Position numbers and translations under genes: made by a program. Source: an uncultured Prevotella sp. (GTDB lineage Bacteria; Bacteroidota; Bacteroidia; Bacteroidales; Bacteroidaceae). Taken from it: a stretch of DNA of 64,000 nucleotides. Below are positions 18,022 to 26,091 of the stretch, one piece after another. The stretch covers positions 1 to 64,000 of the forward strand of contig URCI01000004.1 in the NCBI GenBank assembly GCA_900546345.1, in the 5' to 3' direction. The notes under the pieces are model-generated. The model made no database searches. It was given only the letters and a program-made list of their open reading frames with translations, and was not told the origin of the DNA. Numbering within the stretch: position 1 is the first letter of the stretch; each line of letters begins with the position of its first letter.

Positions 18022-18705
18022 TTAAGCATTGCACATGCTGGGGGCAAAGCCGAGCCAGAAGGACAGAACCAAGAAGGCGAAGACGCCCATCAGGATGGTG
18101 ACATACACCAGACCGATGCACTGCCAGCGCTTCAGCCAAATCTTGCCGCTCCATCCCAGTGTCTGCATAGCGCTCCAGAAACCGTGAGAGAGGTGGAACC
18201 AGATGGCGCAGATCCAGATCAGATACAGGATAGAGAACACAGGATTGGAGAATGTGTCCTGAATCCAGGCGAAGCCGTCAGCAGGATCGTGTGCTACCTC
18301 GATGCCAGCAAGCTCTGCAAACATCATGTGACCCCAGAAGTTGTAGAGGTGGAGCACGATGCCGATGAGGATGATCAGACCGAGCACGAGCATGTTCTGC
18401 GAAGCCCAGCTCACCTCAGGACGGCGGCTTGTCACCTCATAGCGCTGCTCACCACGTGCGCGACGGTTCTGAGCTGTCAGGATGAAGGCGTAGACGATGT
18501 GACACACGGCCAAGAATGCCAGGCCCAAAGTACCAGCCACTGCATACCAGTTGCTTCCCAAAAGACCGCAGATCGTGTTGTACGCATCCCCAGAGAAGAA
18601 TGCGGCAACATTCATGCAGCAGTGGAAAGTCAAGAATAGAATAAGGCAGATGCCGGTCACCGACATCACAACTTTTCTACCAATCGGAGAATTGATTAAC
18701 CACAT
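18022..18705 (-). CDS. frdC: Fumarate reductase / succinate dehydrogenase cytochrome b subunit
   Basis: A 227-residue integral membrane protein with about five hydrophobic helices: GRKVVMSVTGICLILFLTFH at the N-terminus, then VAGTLGLAFLAVCHIVYAFI, MLVLGLIILIGIVLHLYNF, FSILYLIWICAIWFHLSHG and VYVTILMGVFAFLVLSFW. Histidines in helices (FHCC, CHIVYA, LHLY, FHLSHG) are candidate ligands for two haems b, as in the dihaem cytochromes of this complex type. It takes electrons from menaquinol. First gene of the operon, with a full promoter about 130 bp upstream. Confidence 0.93.
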   Translation of the reverse strand: MWLINSPIGRKVVMSVTGICLILFLTFHCCMNVAAFFSGDAYNTICGLLGSNWYAVAGTLGLAFLAVCHIVYAFILTAQNRRARGEQRYEVTSRRPEVSWASQNMLVLGLIILIGIVLHLYNFWGHMMFAELAGIEVAHDPADGFAWIQDTFSNPVFSILYLIWICAIWFHLSHGFWSAMQTLGWSGKIWLKRWQCIGLVYVTILMGVFAFLVLSFWLGFAPSMCNA

Positions 18706-18832
18706 AAATGATTGACTTTTAACTATTTAACTGTTAGATAAATCCGATAAAAACACGTTTAAGCATCTTTTCGAGCACGACAAAACGCCCTCCTATACCT
18801 TATATATAGTAGACGCAGCCGTTTTCAGTATG

Positions 18833-18863
18833 CAAAAATACTATATTTTGGTGATAATTCAAA
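18833..18863 (-). promoter_or_regulatory. Promoter of the frdCAB operon
   Basis: On the minus strand, TTTG (18860-18863), a 19-bp spacer and TATTTTTG (18833-18840) match the consensus exactly. This gives a leader of about 120 nt before frdC, long enough to hold a regulatory element, though none is evident. Confidence 0.8.
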
Positions 18864-18894
18864 GCAAAAGAGATAAAAATTGAATTTAATTTCT

Positions 18895-18902
18895 TACTTT
18901 TG
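18895..18902 (+). promoter_or_regulatory. -7 element of mnmG
   Basis: TACTTTTG fits TAnnTTTG and lies 17 bp before the mnmG ATG. It is divergent from the frd promoter, with the two -7 boxes about 55 bp apart. Confidence 0.65.
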
Positions 18903-18919
18903 CCAAAAAAGACAGAAAC

Positions 18920-20791
18920 ATGGAATTTAACTACGATGTCATTGTCATCGGCGGAGGACACGCCGGATGCGAAGCTGCTACGGCAGCCGCCAACATGGGC
19001 GCCAAGACGCTGCTGGTGACGATGGACATGAACAAGATTGGTCAGATGAGTTGCAACCCCGCCGTCGGCGGCATTGCAAAAGGACAAATCGTCAGGGAAA
19101 TTGATGCCCTCGGCGGACAGATGGCAAAGGTCACTGATGCTACCGCCATACAGTTCCGTATGCTCAACTGCGGTAAAGGTCCTGCTGTGTGGTCACCGCG
19201 CGCGCAGTGCGACAGAGGAAAGTTTATCTGGAGGTGGCGGTCTACTCTTGACTGCACCCCCAATCTAGACATCTGGCAAGACCAGGCTGACGAGCTGCTC
19301 GTAGAGAACGGGGAAGCCGTCGGCGTGCGTACGATATGGGGCGTAGAGATCCGGGCTAAGAGCGTGATCATTACTGCCGGCACCTTTCTCAATGGCCTGA
19401 TGCATATCGGCCGCCACAAAGTTCCCGGCGGCAGATGTGCTGAGCCGGCCGTAGCCCACTTCACCGAGTCGGTCACACGGTGGGGCATTCGTTCCGCAAG
19501 AATGAAGACGGGTACGCCCGTAAGACTTGACAAGCGCACAATACACTTCGAAGATACCGAGCGCCAAGACGGCGAGGCTGACTTTCATCAGTTCAGCTAC
19601 ATGGCCCCGCACCGCATTCTGAAACAGTTGCCCTGCTGGACTTGCTACACCAACAAGGCCGTGCACGACATTCTGCGCGCCGATCTCGACAATTCACCAC
19701 TATTCAACGGACAGATACAGTCTACTGGTCCACGCTACTGTCCGAGCATCGAGACAAAGCTCGTCACATTTCCCGACAAGGACCAGCATCCGCTGTTCAT
19801 CGAACCGGAAGGCGAGGACACCAATGAGATGTATCTCAACGGCTTCTCTTCCTCCATGCCGATGGAGACACAGTTGCGAGCCCTGCATCAGATTCCGGCT
19901 TTGCGAGACGCAAAGGTCTACCGCCCGGGCTATGCCATCGAATATGATTATTTCGATCCCACCCAACTCTACCATCGTCTGGAATCAAAGGTAATCAAAG
20001 GACTGTTCTTTGCCGGACAAGTCAACGGAACGACAGGATACGAGGAAGCCGGCGGTCAGGGAACCGTGGCAGGCATCAACGCAGCCATCCACTGCGGAGG
20101 TGGCGAGCCCTTCGTCATGGGAAGAGACGAAAGCTACATCGGCGTGCTGATCGATGACCTGACAACGAAGGGTGTCGATGAGCCTTACCGCATGTTCACC
20201 TCACGGGCCGAGTACCGCATCCTGCTCAGACAAGACGATGCAGACGCCCGACTGACGGAGAAATCCTATCAACTAGGACTTGCGAAGCGTGATCGACTGG
20301 ATTGGTGGTTGCAGAAAAAAGAGGGCATCACCCGTCTGATAGATTATTGTATGTCCACCAATGTGAAGCCGCGCGATATCAATGGTGCACTCGAATCACT
20401 CGGTTCCACCCCACTCCACTTTGGCTGCAAGATTTCAGACCTTGTCGCTCGTCCGCAGTTATCGCTGAAAAATCTCGCAGAAGTACTGCCCGAGCTAAAG
20501 ACTGTCCTCGATTCCCCCGAAAACAGGAAAGAAGAAATCGCTGAAGCCGCTGAGATCAAAATGAAATATAAAGGATATATCGAGCGGGAGAAAATCGTAG
20601 CAGACAAGATGCACCGCCTGGAAGGCATTAAGATCCGCGGACATTTCCATTATAGCGAAATTCAGGAAATCAGCACAGAGGGCCGACAGAAGCTTGAGCA
20701 CATCGATCCGGAAACTCTTGCGCAGGCCAGCCGCATCCCTGGTGTATCGCCCAGCGACATCAATGTGCTGCTCGTGATGATGGGAAGATAA
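18920..20791 (+). CDS. mnmG: tRNA uridine-34 5-carboxymethylaminomethyl modification enzyme MnmG (GidA)
   Basis: With MnmE, this FAD enzyme modifies the wobble uridine of certain tRNAs. The 623-residue protein begins with the FAD-binding fold VIVIGGGHAGCEAATAAA and has SCNPAVGGIAKG with the conserved Cys, ITAGTFLNG, MKTGTPVRLD, GQVNGTTGYEEAGGQG and FTSRAEYRILLRQDDAD. The C-terminal helical domain ends with SRIPGVSPSDINVLL. Length is normal. In many bacteria gidA marks the neighbourhood of the origin and of parS sites; a parS-like site lies 72 bp after its stop. Confidence 0.97.
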   Translation: MEFNYDVIVIGGGHAGCEAATAAANMGAKTLLVTMDMNKIGQMSCNPAVGGIAKGQIVREIDALGGQMAKVTDATAIQFRMLNCGKGPAVWSPRAQCDRGKFIWRWRSTLDCTPNLDIWQDQADELLVENGEAVGVRTIWGVEIRAKSVIITAGTFLNGLMHIGRHKVPGGRCAEPAVAHFTESVTRWGIRSARMKTGTPVRLDKRTIHFEDTERQDGEADFHQFSYMAPHRILKQLPCWTCYTNKAVHDILRADLDNSPLFNGQIQSTGPRYCPSIETKLVTFPDKDQHPLFIEPEGEDTNEMYLNGFSSSMPMETQLRALHQIPALRDAKVYRPGYAIEYDYFDPTQLYHRLESKVIKGLFFAGQVNGTTGYEEAGGQGTVAGINAAIHCGGGEPFVMGRDESYIGVLIDDLTTKGVDEPYRMFTSRAEYRILLRQDDADARLTEKSYQLGLAKRDRLDWWLQKKEGITRLIDYCMSTNVKPRDINGALESLGSTPLHFGCKISDLVARPQLSLKNLAEVLPELKTVLDSPENRKEEIAEAAEIKMKYKGYIEREKIVADKMHRLEGIKIRGHFHYSEIQEISTEGRQKLEHIDPETLAQASRIPGVSPSDINVLLVMMGR

Positions 20792-20863
20792 CGCCCCCAA
20801 TGGGCAAAGGCCGCAAAGGGTCATCACAGCTCTCCCATCATACCAATGCGTGGAACGCGTAAG

Positions 20864-20879
20864 TGTTCCACGTGAAACC
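20864..20879 (+). promoter_or_regulatory. parS-like palindrome, copy 1 (between mnmG and apt)
   Basis: TGTTCCACGTGAAACC differs at two of 16 positions from the broadly conserved ParB site TGTTTCACGTGAAACA. Its inner 14 bases are the exact reverse complement of those of copy 2 at 21542-21555. It also overlaps a small inverted repeat (GTGGAAC at 20850-20856). Confidence 0.5.
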
Positions 20880-20937
20880 GTAGAACACATAAGATATTGA
20901 AATAAAACGAATTAATCATTAAAGTAAAACGTAAAAG

Positions 20938-21468
20938 ATGAACAAGCAAATCCTACTGGACAATCTGCGTGTCATACCCGATTGGCCGATCAAAGGAGTC
21001 CATTTCAGAGATGTCACGACGATGTTCAAGAGTCCTGAATGCATCAAGGAGTTGTGTGACGACATGTATGATCTTTACAAGGACAAAGGCATCACTAAGA
21101 TCGTAGGCATTGAGAGCAGAGGCTTTGTCCTTAGTTCTGCCGCCGCCTATCTTTTAAATGCAGGCATCGTTCTTTGCCGTAAGCCGGGCAAACTTCCCTG
21201 CGAGACCATTCAGCAAAGCTATGCCAAAGAGTACGGCGTCGATACAATCGAGATCCACAAAGACGCTATTACACCCGACGACATAGTGCTTCTGCACGAC
21301 GATCTCCTGGCGACGGGTGGCACCATGAAGGCTGCTTGCGACCTCGTCAAGAAATTCCATCCCAAAAAGATCTATTGCAACTTCATCATAGAATTGCAGT
21401 CGGAATTTCCCCACGCACGCGACATCTTCGACAAAGACATCGAAATCACCAGTCTGCTGCAGTTTTAA
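20938..21468 (+). CDS. apt: Adenine phosphoribosyltransferase
   Basis: Apt salvages adenine to AMP using PRPP. The 176-residue protein has the family N-terminal hood IPDWPIKGVHFRDVTTMF, the middle GIESRGFVLSSAAAYLL, and the PRPP-binding loop VLLHDDLLATGGTMKAA. Length is normal. It stands alone between two parS-like sites and is closed by a terminator 15 bp after the stop. Confidence 0.96.
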   Translation: MNKQILLDNLRVIPDWPIKGVHFRDVTTMFKSPECIKELCDDMYDLYKDKGITKIVGIESRGFVLSSAAAYLLNAGIVLCRKPGKLPCETIQQSYAKEYGVDTIEIHKDAITPDDIVLLHDDLLATGGTMKAACDLVKKFHPKKIYCNFIIELQSEFPHARDIFDKDIEITSLLQF

Positions 21469-21483
21469 TACATCACACAAAGC

Positions 21484-21518
21484 AAAAGCCAAGACCGTCT
21501 CCACGGGCTTGGCTTTTT
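21484..21518 (+). terminator. Terminator of apt
   Basis: Perfect arms AAAAGCCAAG (21484-21493) and CTTGGCTTTT (21508-21517) with a T run. Confidence 0.9.
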
Positions 21519-21540
21519 AATACATAAGGGTGATGGTACT

Positions 21541-21556
21541 CGTTTCACGTGGAACT
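21541..21556 (+). promoter_or_regulatory. parS-like palindrome, copy 2 (between apt and uvrC)
   Basis: CGTTTCACGTGGAACT; the central GTTTCACGTGGAAC is the exact reverse complement of the core of copy 1 and keeps the CACGTG centre. It lies 677 bp from copy 1, in the 130-bp gap before uvrC. Confidence 0.45.
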
Positions 21557-21597
21557 GGCCACTCGCTCATATATAATAGATAAAGGTAAAGACAACC

Positions 21598-23442
21598 ATG
21601 ACAAGAGAAGAAAACGAAGAGAGATTGGCAAGACTCAAGAATATTGTGCTCAACATGCCCGAGAAGCCTGGGTCATATCAGTTCTATGATAAGGACCATG
21701 TCATTATATATGTAGGTAAGGCAAAGAAGCTCAAAAGCCGTGTCTCCACTTATTTCCATAAAGAAGTAGACCGTTTTAAGACCAAGGTACTTGTCAGCAA
21801 GATCGAAGATATCAGTTATTCGGTCGTCAACAGCGAGGAAGACGCGCTGCTGCTCGAAAACGCCTTGATCAAGAAGTACAATCCTCGATACAATGTGCTG
21901 CTCAAGGACGGAAAGACCTATCCCAGCATCTGCATGACCAACGAATACTTTCCCCGCATCTTCAAGACACGCCACATCAACAAGCGCTACGGCTCTTATT
22001 TCGGTCCCTTTCCACATATTTCTGCCATGTACAACGTATTGGAGCTGATCAAGAAAGCTTTTAAGCCACGCTCTTGTCGTCAGCCCATCACACGTGAAGG
22101 CGTGGAACAGCACAAATACAAGCCCTGTCTGGAATATCATATCCACAACTGTGAAGGATGCTGCATCGGTAAACAGAGCTACGAAGACTACCAAGAGAAC
22201 ATGCGGCAGGCGCGCGAAGTGCTCAAAGGCAACACGCGCGCGCTCAGCGAATGGGTGTACAAGCGCATGATGGCCAACGCACAACTGCTCAAATTCGAAG
22301 AAGCAGAGCGTCTCAAGCAGCGCTATCTGCTCTTGCAAGACTTCGTTTCCAAGAGCGAGGTCGTCAGCCACACGATCAACGACGTAGATGTCTTCTCCAT
22401 CACTGACGATGACCAGCAGAAAAACGCCTTTATCAACTACATCCACGTCACCAACGGCACGATCAATCAAAGCTTCACCTATGAATATAAGCGCAAGCTG
22501 GAGGAGACCGATCAAGACCTGCTACTGCAAGCCATACCGGAGATCCGTGAGCGCTTCAAAAGCAAGGCTAAGGAGATCATCGTGCCCTTTGAGATGGACT
22601 GGACGCTGCAAGATGCTACCTTCACCGTGCCACAGCGGGGTGACAAACACCATCTGCTGGAACTCTCTGAGATGAATGGCAAGCAATATAAATTCGACCG
22701 TTTGAAGCAAAACGACAAGCTCAACCCGGAACAAAAACAGACGCGGCTGATGAAAGAACTTCAAGACCGGTTGCAACTGCCTAAGCTCCCCTACCAGATA
22801 GAGTGCTTCGACAACTCCAACATCTCCGGTACGGATGCCGTAGCAGCCTGTATCGTGTATAAAGCCATGAAGCCGTCGAAGAAAGACTACCGCAAATACA
22901 ACATCAAGACGGTCGTAGGCCCCGATGACTATGCTTCCATGCAGGAGGTGGTCCGCCGCCGCTACGGTCGCATGAAAGAGGAAGGCACACCCTTGCCCGA
23001 CCTCATCATCACGGATGGTGGCAGGGGCCAGATGGATGTCGTCAGGGAAGTCGTTGAGGACGAACTCCATTTGCAGATCCCCATTGCGGGCCTTGCCAAA
23101 GATGACCGTCACCGCACCAATGAGCTGCTCTACGGCTTTCCCCCACAGGTGATCGGTCTGAAGCCCGACTCAGAGCTCTTCCGTGTCCTGACGCAGATAC
23201 AGGATGAGGTCCACCGCTTTGCCATTACCTTCCACCGCGACAAGCGTTCCAAGCATGCCCTCCACTCCGAGCTCGACGACATCAAAGGGATTGGCAGCAA
23301 GACCGCCGAGACATTGCTAAAAGCCTTTAAGTCAGTAAAAAACATCAAGGAGGCAGCCCTTGATCAACTTGCCACCACGATCGGACCGGCAAAAGCCCAG
23401 TTGGTCTATGACCACTTCCATTCCGAGCAGTCCCAAGGCTAA
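21598..23442 (+). CDS. uvrC: UvrABC excinuclease subunit C
   Basis: UvrC makes both incisions in nucleotide excision repair. The 614-residue protein has the GIY-YIG nuclease domain at residues about 20-100 (PGSYQFYDKDHVIIYVGKAK), a cysteine cluster CLEYHIHNCEGCC near 180, the UVR helical region, the RNase H-like endonuclease domain (IECFDNSNISGTDAVA, LIITDGGRGQ) and the C-terminal helix-hairpin-helix LDDIKGIGSKTAETLL. Length is normal. The stop codon lies in the loop of a hairpin (23425-23456) that has no T run. Confidence 0.96.
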   Translation: MTREENEERLARLKNIVLNMPEKPGSYQFYDKDHVIIYVGKAKKLKSRVSTYFHKEVDRFKTKVLVSKIEDISYSVVNSEEDALLLENALIKKYNPRYNVLLKDGKTYPSICMTNEYFPRIFKTRHINKRYGSYFGPFPHISAMYNVLELIKKAFKPRSCRQPITREGVEQHKYKPCLEYHIHNCEGCCIGKQSYEDYQENMRQAREVLKGNTRALSEWVYKRMMANAQLLKFEEAERLKQRYLLLQDFVSKSEVVSHTINDVDVFSITDDDQQKNAFINYIHVTNGTINQSFTYEYKRKLEETDQDLLLQAIPEIRERFKSKAKEIIVPFEMDWTLQDATFTVPQRGDKHHLLELSEMNGKQYKFDRLKQNDKLNPEQKQTRLMKELQDRLQLPKLPYQIECFDNSNISGTDAVAACIVYKAMKPSKKDYRKYNIKTVVGPDDYASMQEVVRRRYGRMKEEGTPLPDLIITDGGRGQMDVVREVVEDELHLQIPIAGLAKDDRHRTNELLYGFPPQVIGLKPDSELFRVLTQIQDEVHRFAITFHRDKRSKHALHSELDDIKGIGSKTAETLLKAFKSVKNIKEAALDQLATTIGPAKAQLVYDHFHSEQSQG

Positions 23443-23790
23443 GTCTTGGACTGCTCTCCTAGCTGGCCAAAGGCCGAACTGCGACAAAAAGATGAATTTA
23501 TAACACTTTGGCACACAATCACTTAACTATACTATGAAGTTATCAGCGTGTTTTCCACAACACAACAACTCCATTCGTTTTCCGTGTCAACATTGTCAGG
23601 CAACTGTTCAGCAGAGCCCCAATTCACGTTTCTTTTTATTGACAAAAACATGTCTGCGAACAGTTCTGATCTAGAGAGAAACCCAGCGCTCAGCAGCGAC
23701 ACTTTTCACATCAACCGATCCCAAAACAGTGTTTGAGAGAGCCAACTAGTGACCTCTTACTATCAAAACAATGGTTTTATAGCGTCAAGA

Positions 23791-23878
23791 CACCGAGATG
23801 ACAACAACAAATCACTGAGATGATCAGGTCAAATCATTGAGATGATCAGGTCAAATCACTGAGATGACGCAAAATTTT
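23791..23878 (+). repeat. 22-bp tandem array, four copies, after uvrC
   Basis: Units begin at 23791, 23813, 23835 and 23857, exactly 22 bp apart. The middle units share CACTGAGATGATCAGGTC with one change. The first and fourth share only the CAC(T/C)GAGATGA part. The fourth unit forms the start of the left arm of the hairpin that ends the region. Confidence 0.9.
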
Positions 23879-23910
23879 CTAGAGAATTTTGCGTCGTCAC
23901 AGTGTTTTTT
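23857..23910 (+). terminator. Long hairpin with T run that incorporates the last array unit
   Basis: Left arm 23857-23880 and right arm 23881-23904 pair over 24 bp with one clear mismatch and a few wobbles, centred on TCTAGA, and are followed by six T residues. It can act as the uvrC transcript terminator, although it is more than 400 bp after the stop. Confidence 0.75.
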
Positions 23911-24251
23911 ATTAGCCATCGTGCTTATCATTTTATAACTTACTGATTATCTGTACATTACAAAACACACTGCTATTTTTAAGAAATCGGAGCCAAATAA
24001 AGTTTGGTGGCAAAGAATCGATTCTCAAAGGCGGAAAAATGTCAGTTTACAAGACAAAACAGCCAAGTCACCTAAGACTGTCAGCCCACAACCTATAAAC
24101 CCTCCTGCATTCTGCCAAACAAAGAAGGGAATCGGTGGCGGAAGCACATTAAGATCCTCAGTAAACATCAATAAAAGAAACAGAGATGGAAAACGATCGT
24201 ACGAAAAGAGAATAAAATCGTTCGAAAGAAATGCTGCGGAGCTTCCAAAAC

Positions 24252-24282
24252 TTTGAAGTTCCATCTATTTTTCTTATTTTTG
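24252..24282 (+). promoter_or_regulatory. Promoter of the SGNH hydrolase gene
   Basis: TTTG at 24252-24255, a 19-bp spacer, and TATTTTTG at 24275-24282. The start codon is 32 bp further on. Confidence 0.8.
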
Positions 24283-24313
24283 CATCAGCATCAACCACTA
24301 AAAACTACATAAA

Positions 24314-25000
24314 ATGAAGAAAACACTTTTGACTTTTATCCTATTGTTGACGGCTTTCCTGACCACGCAGGCACAGAAAGATCCATTGGCAGGCAAGCGC
24401 ATCGCCTTTATCGGTGACAGCTATGTCTACAACCACCATGAGCCACAATCCAATACCTGGCACTACAAGTTTGCCAAGAAACACGGCATGGTTTACCTCA
24501 ATTATGGACGCAACGGCACGTGTATCTCCATCGACCGCAAAGGCACACACGGTGAAGCCATTTATAAGCGTGTGACTCAGATGAGCGATTCGCTCGACTA
24601 TATCGTCATCATTGCCGGACACAACGACGCCAACCGCATACCTCCCTATGTCACCAAGCCCGACACCATCAGTGAGGAACTGTTGCGCAACCGCCTGGCT
24701 TATATCTGCGACACACTCATCAGCAAGTATCCCCAAGCCGGGATCTTCTTCTTCACCCCATGGCCCAACCCCGCCAAACCCAATATGGAGCGCGTCATCG
24801 ACATCATCAAGGACGTCGCCGGCAGCCGTGCCATTCCTGTCTTTGACAGCCGTATGAGCGGCATACACGTGTGCAACCCCGCCTTTCGCAAGCTCTACTT
24901 CCAAAAGCCCGACGACACCGCGCATCTCAACGCCCGCGGGCATGACCTTTTCCTGCCTGTCGCAGAAGAGTTTCTGCTGAGATATATGAAAAAGAATTAG
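24314..25000 (+). CDS. Exported SGNH/GDSL hydrolase
   Basis: A 228-residue esterase-type enzyme with a signal peptide (MKKTLLTFILLLTAFLTTQA) directed to the periplasm or outside. The SGNH blocks are present: nucleophile Ser36 in IAFIGDSYVYN, the glycine block near NYGRNGTC, the Asn of GHNDANR, and the Asp-His pair DTAHLNARGHDLF close to the C-terminus. Natural substrates in Bacteroidales are often acetylated polysaccharides, but nothing here fixes the substrate. It has its own promoter. Confidence 0.88.
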   Translation: MKKTLLTFILLLTAFLTTQAQKDPLAGKRIAFIGDSYVYNHHEPQSNTWHYKFAKKHGMVYLNYGRNGTCISIDRKGTHGEAIYKRVTQMSDSLDYIVIIAGHNDANRIPPYVTKPDTISEELLRNRLAYICDTLISKYPQAGIFFFTPWPNPAKPNMERVIDIIKDVAGSRAIPVFDSRMSGIHVCNPAFRKLYFQKPDDTAHLNARGHDLFLPVAEEFLLRYMKKN

Positions 25001-25172
25001 CCTTGCATCGTTGTCAAGCACATCCCGGACAAACCAACTATCATCTGTGAGGTAGCGGCTGTAGACCCCGTGCCACCAGCAAGAAGAGAAGATTTCTTGC
25101 CCAAAACCATCGCGATACCAAATATTTTGCTTAAATTTGTAAGCTACAATAAAAGAAGAAGCAAAAACAAGA

Positions 25173-25625
25173 ATGAGAATCGTGATACAGCGCGTCAGCC
25201 ACGCGTCTGTGACCATAGAAGGTCACGTAAAGGCCAGCATCGGCCGTGGCTACCTCATACTTTTGGGTATAGGCAGTGATGATGGTGACGAGGATATCCA
25301 ATGGCTGGTCAAGAAGATCATCGGCCTGCGCGTCTTTGATGATGCCAACGGCGTGATGAACCTCAGCATCGGCGATGTGGATGGCGACATCATCGTCGTC
25401 AGTCAGTTCACACTCATGGCAAGCACCAAGAAAGGCAACCGGCCCAGTTGGATCAAAGCCGCGCCCCACTCCATCTCCATCCCCCTCTACGAGCGCTTTT
25501 GCAAAGAGTTGCAAGCTGCTTTCGGCAAACCGATCGGCACCGGAGAGTTTGGCGCTGACATGAAAGTGGAGCTGCTCAACGATGGTCCTGTGACCATCTG
25601 CATGGACACGAAAAATAAAGAATAG
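25173..25625 (+). CDS. dtd: D-aminoacyl-tRNA deacylase
   Basis: Dtd removes D-amino acids wrongly attached to tRNA. The 150-residue protein begins MRIVIQRVSHASVTI and has the two family motifs: SQFTLMA near residue 77 and the NDGPVTI loop near the C-terminus. Length is standard. A -7 box TAAATTTG at 25132-25139 lies 33 bp upstream. mazG follows 55 bp downstream and is probably co-transcribed. Confidence 0.95.
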   Translation: MRIVIQRVSHASVTIEGHVKASIGRGYLILLGIGSDDGDEDIQWLVKKIIGLRVFDDANGVMNLSIGDVDGDIIVVSQFTLMASTKKGNRPSWIKAAPHSISIPLYERFCKELQAAFGKPIGTGEFGADMKVELLNDGPVTICMDTKNKE

Positions 25626-25680
25626 TCAACCAAAACCGCCTTTGACAGCTGACTGTCATGCGGATATCTACGACAATAAT

Positions 25681-26034
25681 ATGGAAAAGGAATCGGTCAC
25701 ACTTGAAGAGGCCCAAAAGCAGGTAGACCAATGGATCAAAACCTTTGGCGTGCGCTATTTCAGCGAACTGACCAATATGACTGTCCTCACTGAGGAGGTC
25801 GGAGAACTGGCCCGCGTGATGGCCCGCAAATATGGCGACCAAAGCTTCAAGCCTGGTGAGAAAGACAATCTCGGAGAGGAGATGGCGGACATCTTCTGGG
25901 TGCTTTGCTGTCTGGCCAACCAAACCGGCGTGGACCTGACGCAGGAGTTCCGTAAGAGCATAGAAAAGAAAACACTGCGCGACGCCAATCGCCACAAAAA
26001 CAATCCCAAGCTCAAGGAGCCGGCCCAATCATAG
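25681..26034 (+). CDS. MazG-like nucleotide pyrophosphohydrolase
   Basis: A 117-residue single-domain MazG protein that hydrolyses (d)NTPs to the monophosphates, thought to clean the nucleotide pool. The metal-binding acidic motif appears as LTEEVGELARV and, further on, LGEEMADIFWVL (ExxE...ExxD). I chose the ATG at 25681 (MEKESVTLEEAQ) because the upstream in-frame ATG at 25642 adds residues with no family resemblance. It lies between dtd and deoC. Confidence 0.88.
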   Translation: MEKESVTLEEAQKQVDQWIKTFGVRYFSELTNMTVLTEEVGELARVMARKYGDQSFKPGEKDNLGEEMADIFWVLCCLANQTGVDLTQEFRKSIEKKTLRDANRHKNNPKLKEPAQS

Positions 26035-26091
26035 CCAACCCCGCATCTGAGTGCTTGAACAACCCTTCAATACACATTCAATCATACACAC

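Larger units (their letters stand above)
23443..24313. other. 870-bp gene-free region between uvrC and the SGNH hydrolase
   Basis: The region holds a hairpin over the uvrC stop, a 22-bp tandem array (23791-23878), a long terminator-like hairpin (23857-23910) and the promoter of the next gene (24252-24282). Short ORFs at 23534-23674 (+), 23548-23736 (+) and 24025-24264 (-) lack promoters, recognisable sequence or neighbours that would support them. Nothing else is recognised in 23911-24250. Confidence 0.7.

Noticed and set aside
23534..23674. 46-codon + strand ORF with a CxxC motif after uvrC
   Set aside because: There is no promoter box or terminator of its own, and the amino-acid sequence looks random.
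24025..24264. 79-codon minus-strand ORF before the SGNH hydrolase gene
   Set aside because: No promoter, no recognisable sequence, and its start overlaps the promoter region of the divergent SGNH gene.
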